DNA from: Rickettsiales bacterium
GTDB taxonomy: Bacteria > Pseudomonadota > Alphaproteobacteria > Rickettsiales > Anaplasmataceae
DNA length: 9,089 bases
Assembly (NCBI GenBank): GCA_031266615.1
Contig: JAISAR010000102.1
Location: 1-9,089 of the forward strand
Direction of reading: 5' to 3'
In this document: positions 1-6,132 of the stretch, in pieces
Position numbering within the stretch: the first letter of the stretch is position 1
How the letters are laid out: every line of letters starts with the position of its first letter
Position numbers and translations under genes: made by a program
Notes under the pieces: model-generated
What the model was told of the DNA's origin: nothing
The model's input: only the letters and a program-made list of their open reading frames with translations
The model's database searches: none

Positions 1-225
1 TCTATTAAATTACTCGAAAATGCTGTATCTGAATTTATTCGAGATATTACGGAAAGTTCGATCAAAACCATTTGCTCTGTTAATTATTTGTCTAGTTATT
101 TATGAGAGTTGGTATGAGTACAAAATATGCTCTAAAACCTCATAGTCGAGCAGTGATTGTCCATTATCCAGAATAATTTTCTCTCTTAAGCGCTTTCTAT
201 GCCCTTTTTTGTAATCTTTCACCAT
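1..225 (-). pseudogene. radC: Degraded N-terminal part of RadC (JAB/MPN-type DNA repair-associated protein), continues off the left edge
   Basis: Reading leftward from an ATG at 225-223 gives 41 codons that closely resemble the start of alphaproteobacterial RadC. They include GHRKRLREK and SLLDYEVLEHIL, matching the family pattern GHRERLRER...LxDYELLELLL. A TAA at 102-100 then stops the frame. The same frame continues beyond it with RQIINRANGFDRTF, which aligns with the family's next block (AKRLLARFGSFAEV). A few residues seem to be missing around the stop, and a second in-frame TAA lies at 12-10. Intact RadC is about 220 residues, and its C-terminal JAB metalloprotease-like domain would lie outside the window. 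Two nonsense codons plus a small deletion in a still recognisable frame indicate a decaying gene rather than a short functional one. The similarity is from memory of the family and was not searched. Confidence 0.68.
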
Positions 226-338
226 CAATAAATTGCTTGCTGTGTATTTCCTATAATAAGAAATTAGGATCTTAAGGTAAAATATTTAATAAATCTCTGT
301 TATTCCAGACACAACGCTCGTTTACTTGAATAGATCTC

Positions 339-367
339 TTGACTTATGTACTCCATGCTTCTAAAAT
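339..367 (+). promoter_or_regulatory. Predicted sigma-70-type promoter for the secG-pyrG-tadA unit
   Basis: TTGACT at 339-344 and TAAAAT at 362-367 are separated by exactly 17 bases, close to the TTGACA/TATAAT consensus. Transcription would start near 374, giving a leader of only about 16 bases before the secG ATG at 390. The TTG inside the -35 box could be misread as a start codon for a longer SecG, but a promoter there argues against that start. The flanking stretch 226-338 shows no convincing gene. Confidence 0.5.
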
Positions 368-389
368 TTTTATTTTCAGCCCTGTTATA

Positions 390-710
390 ATGTCAGTAGC
401 GATACTCAGTGCACTCCAAATAATATTAGTTGTTGTTCTAGTAATTTTAGTACTTTTGCAGCCACCTGGGAGTAGCCCGCTGAGTGGCTTTAGCAATTCA
501 CAGCAGGGGCTCAATTCAATGATCCCGGTGAAATCTTCTGCAAATCCGCTTAGCAAAACAACGGCTATAGTTGCCGGATTATTTATTATAAACACATTAT
601 TATTATCAGGATTATGTTCAAAAGATGTGCATAAGAAGTCAATTGCAGAAAAAATTATACTAGAAAAAAAACAAGAAAATGAATCTACTTCTGTTCCTTT
701 TGAAAATTGA
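390..710 (+). CDS. secG: SecG, preprotein translocase subunit (inner membrane)
   Basis: SecG is the small accessory subunit of the SecYEG channel and helps SecA-driven protein export across the inner membrane. The predicted protein has 106 residues with the expected two-helix plan: a first membrane segment at about residues 4-24 ending in the conserved LLQ, a Gly/Ser-rich polar linker at about 25-54, and a second membrane segment at about 55-76. A lysine- and glutamate-rich cytoplasmic tail follows. I chose ATG 390 over an in-frame TTG at 339 because the TTG lies inside a good -35 box, and because the product from 390 begins directly before the first helix as in other SecG proteins. No clear Shine-Dalgarno sequence precedes 390. 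The TGA stop at 708-710 shares its A with the pyrG ATG, suggesting translational coupling. The tail is somewhat longer than in enterobacterial SecG. Confidence 0.88.
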   Translation: MSVAILSALQIILVVVLVILVLLQPPGSSPLSGFSNSQQGLNSMIPVKSSANPLSKTTAIVAGLFIINTLLLSGLCSKDVHKKSIAEKIILEKKQENESTSVPFEN

Positions 711-2314
711 TGAAGGAAGCTAAATTTATCTTTGTAACAGGTGGGGTTGTTTCATCACTTGGCAAGGGTTTAGTTGCTTCAAGTGTAGGCGCACTTCTTC
801 AAGCTCATGGCTTTGGGATCCGTATCAGGAAACTTGATCCGTATCTGAATATTGATCCTGGAACAATGAACCCAACTCAGCATGGAGAGGTATTCGTTAC
901 CGAAGATGGCGCTGAAACTGATTTGGACCTTGGGCATTATGAGCGCTTTACTGGAATTAAAGCAACCAAAGACGACAATATCACAACTGGTAAGGTATAT
1001 CACGAGCTGTTAAAAAAAGAGAGGCGTGGTGATTATCTGGGCAAAACTGTGCAAGTCATTCCTCATGTGACAGATCTAATCAAGTCGTTTATTTTTAATG
1101 GTACGGAAGGTTTAGATTTTGTAATATGTGAAATTGGTGGAACTGTAGGTGATATTGAAAGCCGACCTTTTTTGGAAGCCATACGTCAAATCAGTTATAA
1201 GCTTGGAAAACAAAGAGTTATCCTTATACATTTGACCTTGGTACCATACCTTACTGCAGCGCAAGAATTAAAAACAAAACCAACACAGCATTCAGTCCGA
1301 GAGCTAAATTTTGCAGGGTTACAGCCAGACATTATATTATGCCGTAGTGAGAAGGAAATTTCCGATAATCAAAGAAGAAAAATAGCCAATCTTTGTAATG
1401 TTTCTTTGCCTAATGTAATACCTGCTCCCGATGTGAGCCATATATATGAGCTGCCGGTTTTATATAATCAATGTGGACTTGGCACACAAATTTTGGAACA
1501 TTTTCACTTGAATAAGCCAAAACCAAGCCTAACTGAGTGGGATCAAATAGTGCACTTTATGAGACACCCAACACAGGAAGTCACTGTGTCCATAGTAGGA
1601 AAATACACTGAATTCCCTGATGCGTATAAATCGCTAGTTGAAGCATTAAATCATGGTGCTATTAGCAATAAGGTCAAGATAAAAATAAATTGGGTTAACT
1701 CAAGGGAAAAGGGTGAAGAACCTATCAACAAAAAACTCATAGAAGAGAAATTACAGAATTCTCATGCAATCCTCGTTCCAGGTGGATTTGGCGATGATGG
1801 AGTAGAGGGTAAAATATCGGCAATAAGTTACGCTCGCACGCATAATATCCCATTTTTTGGAATATGCCTTGGTATGCAACTTGCAGTTATTGAATTTGCT
1901 CGCAATGTCATTAAGCTTGAAGATGTACACTCCGAAGAATTTTGTACCTGTAAGCATCCAATCATTAAGCTAGCTGGCAATAAGAACATTGACCTTGGTG
2001 GAACCATGAGACTTGGAGCGTATAGATGTAATATAAGCCCAAGTTCCAAAATGGCGGATGCGTATAGTGATATTACTATCTCGGAAAGGCATAGACACAG
2101 ATACGTAATTAATTTAGATTATAAAGATGATTTAGAAAAAAATGGGTTGATATGCAGTAGCATGTCAGAAGATGGAACGTGTATAGAGGCAGTGGAGCTG
2201 AAAAATCACCCATGGTTTATCGGCGTGCAATTTCATCCGGAGTTCCAATCAAAGCCGTTTTCTCCTCATCCTCTTTTTGTATCGTTTATTAAGGCAGCAG
2301 TTAATAAAATCTAA
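710..2314 (+). CDS. pyrG: CTP synthase (glutamine-hydrolysing)
   Basis: CTP synthase converts UTP to CTP using ATP and glutamine, the last step of pyrimidine nucleotide synthesis, in the cytoplasm. The protein has 534 residues, close to the usual 535-550. The N-terminal synthetase domain (about 1-265) shows the nucleotide-binding loop SSLGKG at 15-20, followed by KLDPYLNIDPGTMNP and the HGEVFVTEDGAETDLDLGHY block typical of the family. The C-terminal class I glutamine amidotransferase domain (about 290-525) has GGFGDDG at 358-364, the nucleophile Cys386 in GICLGMQ, and His509 and Glu511 in VQFHPEF, so both active sites look intact. ATG 710 overlaps the secG stop by one base. A TTG at 707 is also in frame but less likely. 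It appears to be co-transcribed with secG and tadA. Confidence 0.97.
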   Translation: MKEAKFIFVTGGVVSSLGKGLVASSVGALLQAHGFGIRIRKLDPYLNIDPGTMNPTQHGEVFVTEDGAETDLDLGHYERFTGIKATKDDNITTGKVYHELLKKERRGDYLGKTVQVIPHVTDLIKSFIFNGTEGLDFVICEIGGTVGDIESRPFLEAIRQISYKLGKQRVILIHLTLVPYLTAAQELKTKPTQHSVRELNFAGLQPDIILCRSEKEISDNQRRKIANLCNVSLPNVIPAPDVSHIYELPVLYNQCGLGTQILEHFHLNKPKPSLTEWDQIVHFMRHPTQEVTVSIVGKYTEFPDAYKSLVEALNHGAISNKVKIKINWVNSREKGEEPINKKLIEEKLQNSHAILVPGGFGDDGVEGKISAISYARTHNIPFFGICLGMQLAVIEFARNVIKLEDVHSEEFCTCKHPIIKLAGNKNIDLGGTMRLGAYRCNISPSSKMADAYSDITISERHRHRYVINLDYKDDLEKNGLICSSMSEDGTCIEAVELKNHPWFIGVQFHPEFQSKPFSPHPLFVSFIKAAVNKI

Positions 2315-2337
2315 AAAAAGAAGATTAACAGAGGAAA

Positions 2338-2772
2338 GTGTTTAGATACCGATACATGGAGCTTGCAATAGAGCAAGCAAAACTTGCCCAAAAAAGTGAC
2401 GAAGTTCCCATAGGCGCTGTAATAGTGAGTAGAAGCAATGTTGTTTCTTCCGCACACAACATATCCAACGATCCAACTGCACATGCGGAGATGTTAGTGA
2501 TTAAACAAGCATGTAAATTGCTTTCAACGTCGGTACTTTGTGATGCTGACGTGTATGTAACATTAGAACCGTGCCCAATGTGTGCTCAAGCTATCTCCTT
2601 TGCAAGAATTAAACGATTATATTTTGGAGCCTATAATCCAAAAGGTGGAGGAATTGAAAATGGTGCTAAAATATTTCAATTTTGTAACCACGTACCTGAA
2701 GTTTATGGTGGGGTATTAGAAACAGAGTGCTCTTTTTTGCTAAAAGATTTTTTTGAAAAACTGAGAACCTAA
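2338..2772 (+). CDS. tadA: tRNA-specific adenosine deaminase TadA
   Basis: TadA deaminates the wobble adenosine A34 of tRNA-Arg(ACG) to inosine so that one tRNA can read several CGN codons. The 144-residue product carries the complete cytidine-deaminase-fold zinc site: His49 and Glu51 in DPTAHAE (zinc ligand and proton shuttle), and Cys79 and Cys82 in EPCPMC. The DPTAHAE motif and the overall length favour TadA over a free cytosine or dCMP deaminase. The chosen GTG at 2338 lies two bases after GAGGA, which is tight spacing. An ATG at 2356 would remove six residues and leave the fold intact, so the exact start is open. The gene begins 23 bases after the pyrG stop, suggesting one operon, and is convergent with the transporter gene at 2877-4148. 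Confidence 0.9.
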   Translation: MFRYRYMELAIEQAKLAQKSDEVPIGAVIVSRSNVVSSAHNISNDPTAHAEMLVIKQACKLLSTSVLCDADVYVTLEPCPMCAQAISFARIKRLYFGAYNPKGGGIENGAKIFQFCNHVPEVYGGVLETECSFLLKDFFEKLRT

Positions 2773-2781
2773 TTAGGCTTA

Positions 2782-2801
2782 GTCATTCCAGCGTGTACTG
2801 G
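2782..2801. repeat. Degenerate copy of a short palindromic repeat
   Basis: The stretch starts GTCATTCCAGCG, the same start as the repeats at 6771 and (inverted) 8900. It has a short inverted pair, CCAG at 2788-2791 and CTGG at 2798-2801, around a six-base loop. It lies between the convergent ends of tadA and the transporter gene. The second half differs from the other copies, so this is a decayed or partial copy. Confidence 0.45.
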
Positions 2802-2876
2802 TTAAGTTGAGTATCTTTTAATCTTGCAATCCTTTCGATTTCACTAACGGAAAGTGTATGGTTTATACCAGAATTT

Positions 2877-4148
2877 TTACCAATCAAACTTTTTATCTCG
2901 TGGTTTTATTTGCAATATTGCTATCAGACTGACCAATAAGCAGAAGACTATATAAAGCCCAGCAGCAAAGTTTATTTGAGGGAATGTTATAGTAAACCAA
3001 GTGCATATCATAGGAGTAAATCCACCATGCAAAGCATAAGAGATGTTGCGTGACAAACTCACTCCACTAAATCTAACATTGGTGGGGAAGAGTTCGGATG
3101 CGACTATTCCTATAGGATTTATACCCCTTTCTACTATAGAGAGAACCATTACACTAAGCATAATTATAAGATAACTTTTATAGTGGTATGCAATAGATAA
3201 CATAGGGCAACACAATACCATAGTAATTACTATGAATAGGATTGCAGTGCGCTCTTTTCCCACCTTATCAGCTAGCATTCCAAATGCTATTGAAAATATC
3301 GGCATTAATACACTGGTTATAATGAGCACAATTTCGTTGATATATGTTGTTACATACGTCTCAACCGATACTATTTCCTTTGCAATTGTTCTAAGAAATA
3401 TAGTGAATCCAACAGCAACATTAACAGGTACAGATATTAAAATAGCAAGTGTAAGAGCTCTCTTGTAGCGTTTTATAAGCTCTATTATTGGCAAATCAGG
3501 TAAATTTCTTTGTTCTCGACTTTTTTCATATGCTGGAGTTTCTCCTAGCGTGTATATACTATATGCGCTAATCAGTCCCAAAACGGCTGAAAAAGTAAAC
3601 GGTATTCTCCAACCCCAAGCGTTAAAGTCAGTGGTTTTTTTACAGATGATTACCATCGCCACAGAAAGCAAAACGCCAATGGAGCGACCAAAACTTATTA
3701 CTCCAAAAAACATTCCTAGCTTTTTCTTATTAGGTAAATGCTCTATGAGATAAACAGAACTGCCTCCTTGTTCAGCGCCGAGCGCAATTCCTTGTGTTAC
3801 ATGGATTGCAAGAAGCAACATAGTGGAAGCTACACCTATCCGGCTATAACCTGGAATAAACGCAACGAGACTAGACGGAATCGATATTAGCAAGATGGCA
3901 ATTGTTAACGCCACCCTCCTTCCATATCTGTCACCAATGTGACCAAATACAAATGCGCCAAGTGGCCTTACCATAGCACCCAGTCCTGCAATTCCAAACA
4001 ATTGCAATATGTTGTAGTAAACATCTTTTGCAGAACAAAACTCTCTACTGATTATGTTAACCAGATCAATAAAGAGCATGTGATCATACCATATTGCGAC
4101 TCTGCAGAGTATTGTTGATATCAATACCCTTGTTTGCTGATTGTACAC
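2877..4148 (-). CDS. Major facilitator superfamily transporter, MHS (ProP-like) family
   Basis: This is a 12-helix-type inner-membrane secondary transporter. The best matches by eye are the metabolite:H+ symporter (ProP, osmoprotectant/proline or organic acid) group. The signature loop between helices 2 and 3, GHIGDRYGRR, is at residues 69-78, preceded by RPLG at 61-64. A second family-typical block reads QGIALGAEQGGS. The N-terminal region has the MHS-like phrase CRVAIWYDHMLF. I chose GTG 4148, giving 423 residues, because the family begins just before helix 1. The frame stays open to a TTG at 4268 with 40 further residues (Cys-rich, then KKVNLTLWVT) that do not look like the family. The only nearby ATG, inside YDHMLF, would cut helix 1. 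No clear Shine-Dalgarno sequence supports any of these starts. The substrate cannot be read from sequence; intracellular bacteria often keep several such transporters for host metabolites. Confidence 0.85.
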   Translation of the reverse strand: MYNQQTRVLISTILCRVAIWYDHMLFIDLVNIISREFCSAKDVYYNILQLFGIAGLGAMVRPLGAFVFGHIGDRYGRRVALTIAILLISIPSSLVAFIPGYSRIGVASTMLLLAIHVTQGIALGAEQGGSSVYLIEHLPNKKKLGMFFGVISFGRSIGVLLSVAMVIICKKTTDFNAWGWRIPFTFSAVLGLISAYSIYTLGETPAYEKSREQRNLPDLPIIELIKRYKRALTLAILISVPVNVAVGFTIFLRTIAKEIVSVETYVTTYINEIVLIITSVLMPIFSIAFGMLADKVGKERTAILFIVITMVLCCPMLSIAYHYKSYLIIMLSVMVLSIVERGINPIGIVASELFPTNVRFSGVSLSRNISYALHGGFTPMICTWFTITFPQINFAAGLYIVFCLLVSLIAILQIKPRDKKFDW

Positions 4149-4367
4149 TAAATTCAATTCGTAAATGTTTGCCCATTTTAGCCAGTTTTTAGGATCTAGT
4201 AAAGCTGTAACCCAAAGTGTGAGGTTGACTTTTTTATTATGGTATGCACATCCGCACGAGCACTGCAATTAGCAAGTAATTCGCACAAAAAAGGTGTCAT
4301 CTAGGATTTGATATAAGTTGATATTATGTCGTAGTTGATACTATCTATAGTATAATTAAAGCTAGGA

Positions 4368-4396
4368 ATTATACACAATACTTGCTTAATTAACAA
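4368..4396 (-). promoter_or_regulatory. Predicted promoter for the MFS transporter gene
   Basis: On the minus strand, TTGTTA (4396-4391) and a perfect TATAAT (4373-4368) are 17 bases apart. Transcription would start near 4361, leaving a leader of about 210 bases to GTG 4148 or about 90 to TTG 4268. It overlaps the opposing promoter at 4382-4410. AT-rich DNA produces such matches by chance, so confidence is modest. Confidence 0.35.
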
Positions 4397-4410
4397 ATTA
4401 ATGCTATAAT
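4382..4410 (+). promoter_or_regulatory. Predicted extended -10 promoter for the protease-like gene
   Basis: TTGCTT at 4382-4387 and TATAAT at 4405-4410 are 17 bases apart, and the -10 box is preceded by TGC, forming an extended -10 (TGCTATAAT). Transcription would start near 4417. A GAGG at 4428-4431 then lies nine bases before the ATG at 4441, a good ribosome binding site. Confidence 0.45.
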
Positions 4411-4440
4411 TTATAAACTAATATAATGAGGTAATAAACT

Positions 4441-5871
4441 ATGAAAGTTAACAGAGGTGAGGTTTTTTATAAATTATTTGATATAAAAGATAAGGATAGA
4501 TCATTATTTCCTGAAAACATAGGAAATAATTTTATTATAAATGAACAAGGTTCTCTATTGGAAGTCATTGGTTCTGATAAAGAAATGTTTGAAAGATACA
4601 AAAAAGCTTTTAATAGAGAAGATGATACAGAAGTGAAAGGCTTGTGCTCATATCTATGTGCCTATGTTGCCCGCCATAATCTACTAGCTAATAAGGATAC
4701 TTTTTCTAAAAAATTTTTTGACTTTTGTACTTTTGAAGAAATTATAAAACTCTACGAAAGATTGCAAGAATCTCAAGGAATATCAAGATCTCTTGCTCTT
4801 GATATTCTTAAGGAAAGCAAAGAAGTTCGTAAAAGATCAAAAGAATTAGAAAAATCATTAATAGACGATTTGATGAATGAAGCAAAAACCGATGATCAAT
4901 ATTATGCAGATGTAGAATCACAAAACTCACAAGCTGCATTTCAAAAGTTGAATGAAATTGAGAAAGAAATAAAAGAGCTTGAGGATATAGCTAACAGTAA
5001 AAAGTATTCTGAAAAGTCAAAGCAAATTAGTGGGCTCTCTAAGCGGCACAAGAAAATTCGTGAAGATATGAAAAATAGGTTTAACACAAAGTATCAATAT
5101 AGTCAAGAGACCACGTCAACCCCAGAAAATTTCGCGCGATTCATAGACGAGAATTTAAAATTGTCGGCAAAAAACGAAAACGGCTATTCATTTCTATGCT
5201 TCATGCCACGAAATATTCTATTCAAGGGAAAGGCTGGTCATGCCTTATTAATAAAGAAAAATGAGGATGGCAGCTTTGCGTTCTATGATCCTAATTTTGG
5301 TGCAGTTTTCGACCTTACAAAAGAACAATTGTGTAAAGTAGTAACACAAGTATTTTCTACTTATAAAACAGATTCTAAGTTTTATGAGTATAAGTTAAAT
5401 GAATGTGGATATTTTGCACATGGTAGGCTTGTTAGTACACTTATGCTATGGTCAGCAGCTATTATTTGCTTAGCTTCTCTTTCTACTGGCATAGCGGTAA
5501 TAGTCAGTGGCGGTGCTATCATCCCTACGGTATCGCTTATGCTCTTTTCTACAGTCTTATTCGCCGGTTTATGTTTAATACGTCACTTATCAAAAAATTT
5601 AGAATGTGAAATGAAAATTCTATACCAAGGGTACATTAAATTACACGACTTCAGTGCAGAATTATTCAAAGAGCGGCCTTATTATGACTCTGTAGAGCTG
5701 GATGGTATTCCTAATGTAAGTGAGATATCACAACTTTCAAAAGATGTTGAAAATGTAAGGAAAGAGCTGGTTGTTCTGCAAAAGGCATCTGACGAGAAGT
5801 TAAACCTCTCGCATATCGACCAAGTTTTTGGTGGCAACGCGCTAGGCGTACGACAACCATCATTCACATAG
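4441..5871 (+). CDS. Putative YopT-like (C58-type) cysteine protease with coiled coil and C-terminal membrane hairpin; candidate effector
   Basis: This 476-residue protein matches no housekeeping family I know. Residues 262-287 read as a papain-like protease core: His267 in AGHALLI and Asp283 in FYDPNFG lie 16 residues apart. That matches the spacing and context of the His-Asp pair in the YopT/AvrPphB family, where FFDPN(F/Y)G follows the His. Upstream, Cys69 in GLCSYLCAYV resembles the nucleophile motif (G-x-C-x-x-L) of that family. Between Cys and His lies a charged, heptad-like stretch at about 110-215, probably a coiled-coil insertion. Two strongly hydrophobic segments at about 331-355 and 358-380 form a likely membrane hairpin, and a second short coiled-coil-like segment lies at about 426-455. 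No signal peptide is visible. The start is supported by GAGG nine bases upstream. The gene stands alone with its own promoter. YopT-family proteases cleave host proteins; a host-directed role here is inference, and the catalytic assignment rests on motifs only. Confidence 0.6.
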   Translation: MKVNRGEVFYKLFDIKDKDRSLFPENIGNNFIINEQGSLLEVIGSDKEMFERYKKAFNREDDTEVKGLCSYLCAYVARHNLLANKDTFSKKFFDFCTFEEIIKLYERLQESQGISRSLALDILKESKEVRKRSKELEKSLIDDLMNEAKTDDQYYADVESQNSQAAFQKLNEIEKEIKELEDIANSKKYSEKSKQISGLSKRHKKIREDMKNRFNTKYQYSQETTSTPENFARFIDENLKLSAKNENGYSFLCFMPRNILFKGKAGHALLIKKNEDGSFAFYDPNFGAVFDLTKEQLCKVVTQVFSTYKTDSKFYEYKLNECGYFAHGRLVSTLMLWSAAIICLASLSTGIAVIVSGGAIIPTVSLMLFSTVLFAGLCLIRHLSKNLECEMKILYQGYIKLHDFSAELFKERPYYDSVELDGIPNVSEISQLSKDVENVRKELVVLQKASDEKLNLSHIDQVFGGNALGVRQPSFT

Positions 5872-5926
5872 ATTAAAAGTACTTATTCATTAACTTAAGC
5901 AAGAATTGCCGTGGTAGCTATTCGAT

Positions 5927-5961
5927 ATAAAAATCTGTTCCTACAACAAACAGATTTTTAT
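5927..5961 (+). terminator. Terminator-like hairpin after the protease-like gene
   Basis: Thirteen-base arms pair perfectly: ATAAAAATCTGTT at 5927-5939 with AACAGATTTTTAT at 5949-5961, around a nine-base loop. The right arm contains five T residues. It lies 55 bases after the stop at 5871, the expected place for transcription to end. The stem is AT-rich, with few G-C pairs, and no separate U tract follows, so it is a weak classical terminator. Confidence 0.5.
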
Positions 5962-6033
5962 TGCCCATATGATTGGGTAAAGTGCTGCAAAATTACAAAC
6001 AAAAAATTTTTAAAGATACATAGTTGATCTCAT

Positions 6034-6050
6034 CCGCTAACACGTAGCGG
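6034..6050. repeat. Short GC-rich hairpin resembling Wolbachia intergenic palindromes
   Basis: CCGCTA at 6034-6039 pairs with TAGCGG at 6045-6050 around ACACG. Its flanks (CAT before, AACGAC after) resemble the dispersed CATCCCGCT...AGCGGGATGAC palindromes I recall from Wolbachia genomes. It stands out as a GC-rich spot in AT-rich intergenic DNA. Membership in that repeat family is inferred from memory. Confidence 0.4.
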
Positions 6051-6066
6051 AACGACGAATTGTTGG

Positions 6067-6100
6067 TAGACATACTGTAATTGCAATTACAGTGTGTCTA
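6067..6100. repeat. 34-base near-perfect palindrome between convergent genes
   Basis: Two 17-base arms (TAGACATACTGTAATTG and its inverse) meet with no spacer. Only one position mismatches, and it would form a G-U pair in RNA transcribed from one strand. The central 20 bases, ACTGTAATTGCAATTACAGT, are a perfect palindrome. It lies between the 3' ends of the protease-like and uracil-DNA glycosylase genes, so a bidirectional terminator or a mobile palindrome remnant is possible. A dimeric regulator site is less likely because no gene starts nearby. Confidence 0.6.
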
Positions 6101-6132
6101 TTGTTTCACTACTTTATTAGGTATTTGTGCAG

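Larger units (their letters stand above)
4149..4440. other. Divergent intergenic region between the transporter and protease-like genes
   Basis: About 290 bases. The part 4149-4268 is an open minus-strand extension of the transporter frame that does not resemble the family and probably is leader or relic sequence. The part 4269-4440 is very AT-rich and holds candidate promoters for both neighbours, listed separately. No RNA gene or other clear element was seen. Confidence 0.5.

Noticed and set aside
1..105. Plus-strand open frame ending at TGA 103-105, 34 residues with an amphipathic look
   Set aside because: The opposite strand reads as RadC across the same bases, which explains the apparent helix pattern. 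The plus frame has no start within the window and no recognisable family.
339..389. TTG-initiated N-terminal extension of SecG
   Set aside because: The TTG is part of a well-spaced promoter, and the extra 17 residues do not match SecG N-termini.
3232..3753. Plus-strand open frames of 67-78 residues opposite the transporter gene
   Set aside because: They lie antisense to a well-supported membrane protein gene and show no family features; they are shadows.
4335..4356. TTGATA at 4335-4340 with TATAAT at 4351-4356 as a promoter
   Set aside because: The spacing is only 10 bases, too short for sigma-70; the pair at 4382-4410 is much better placed.
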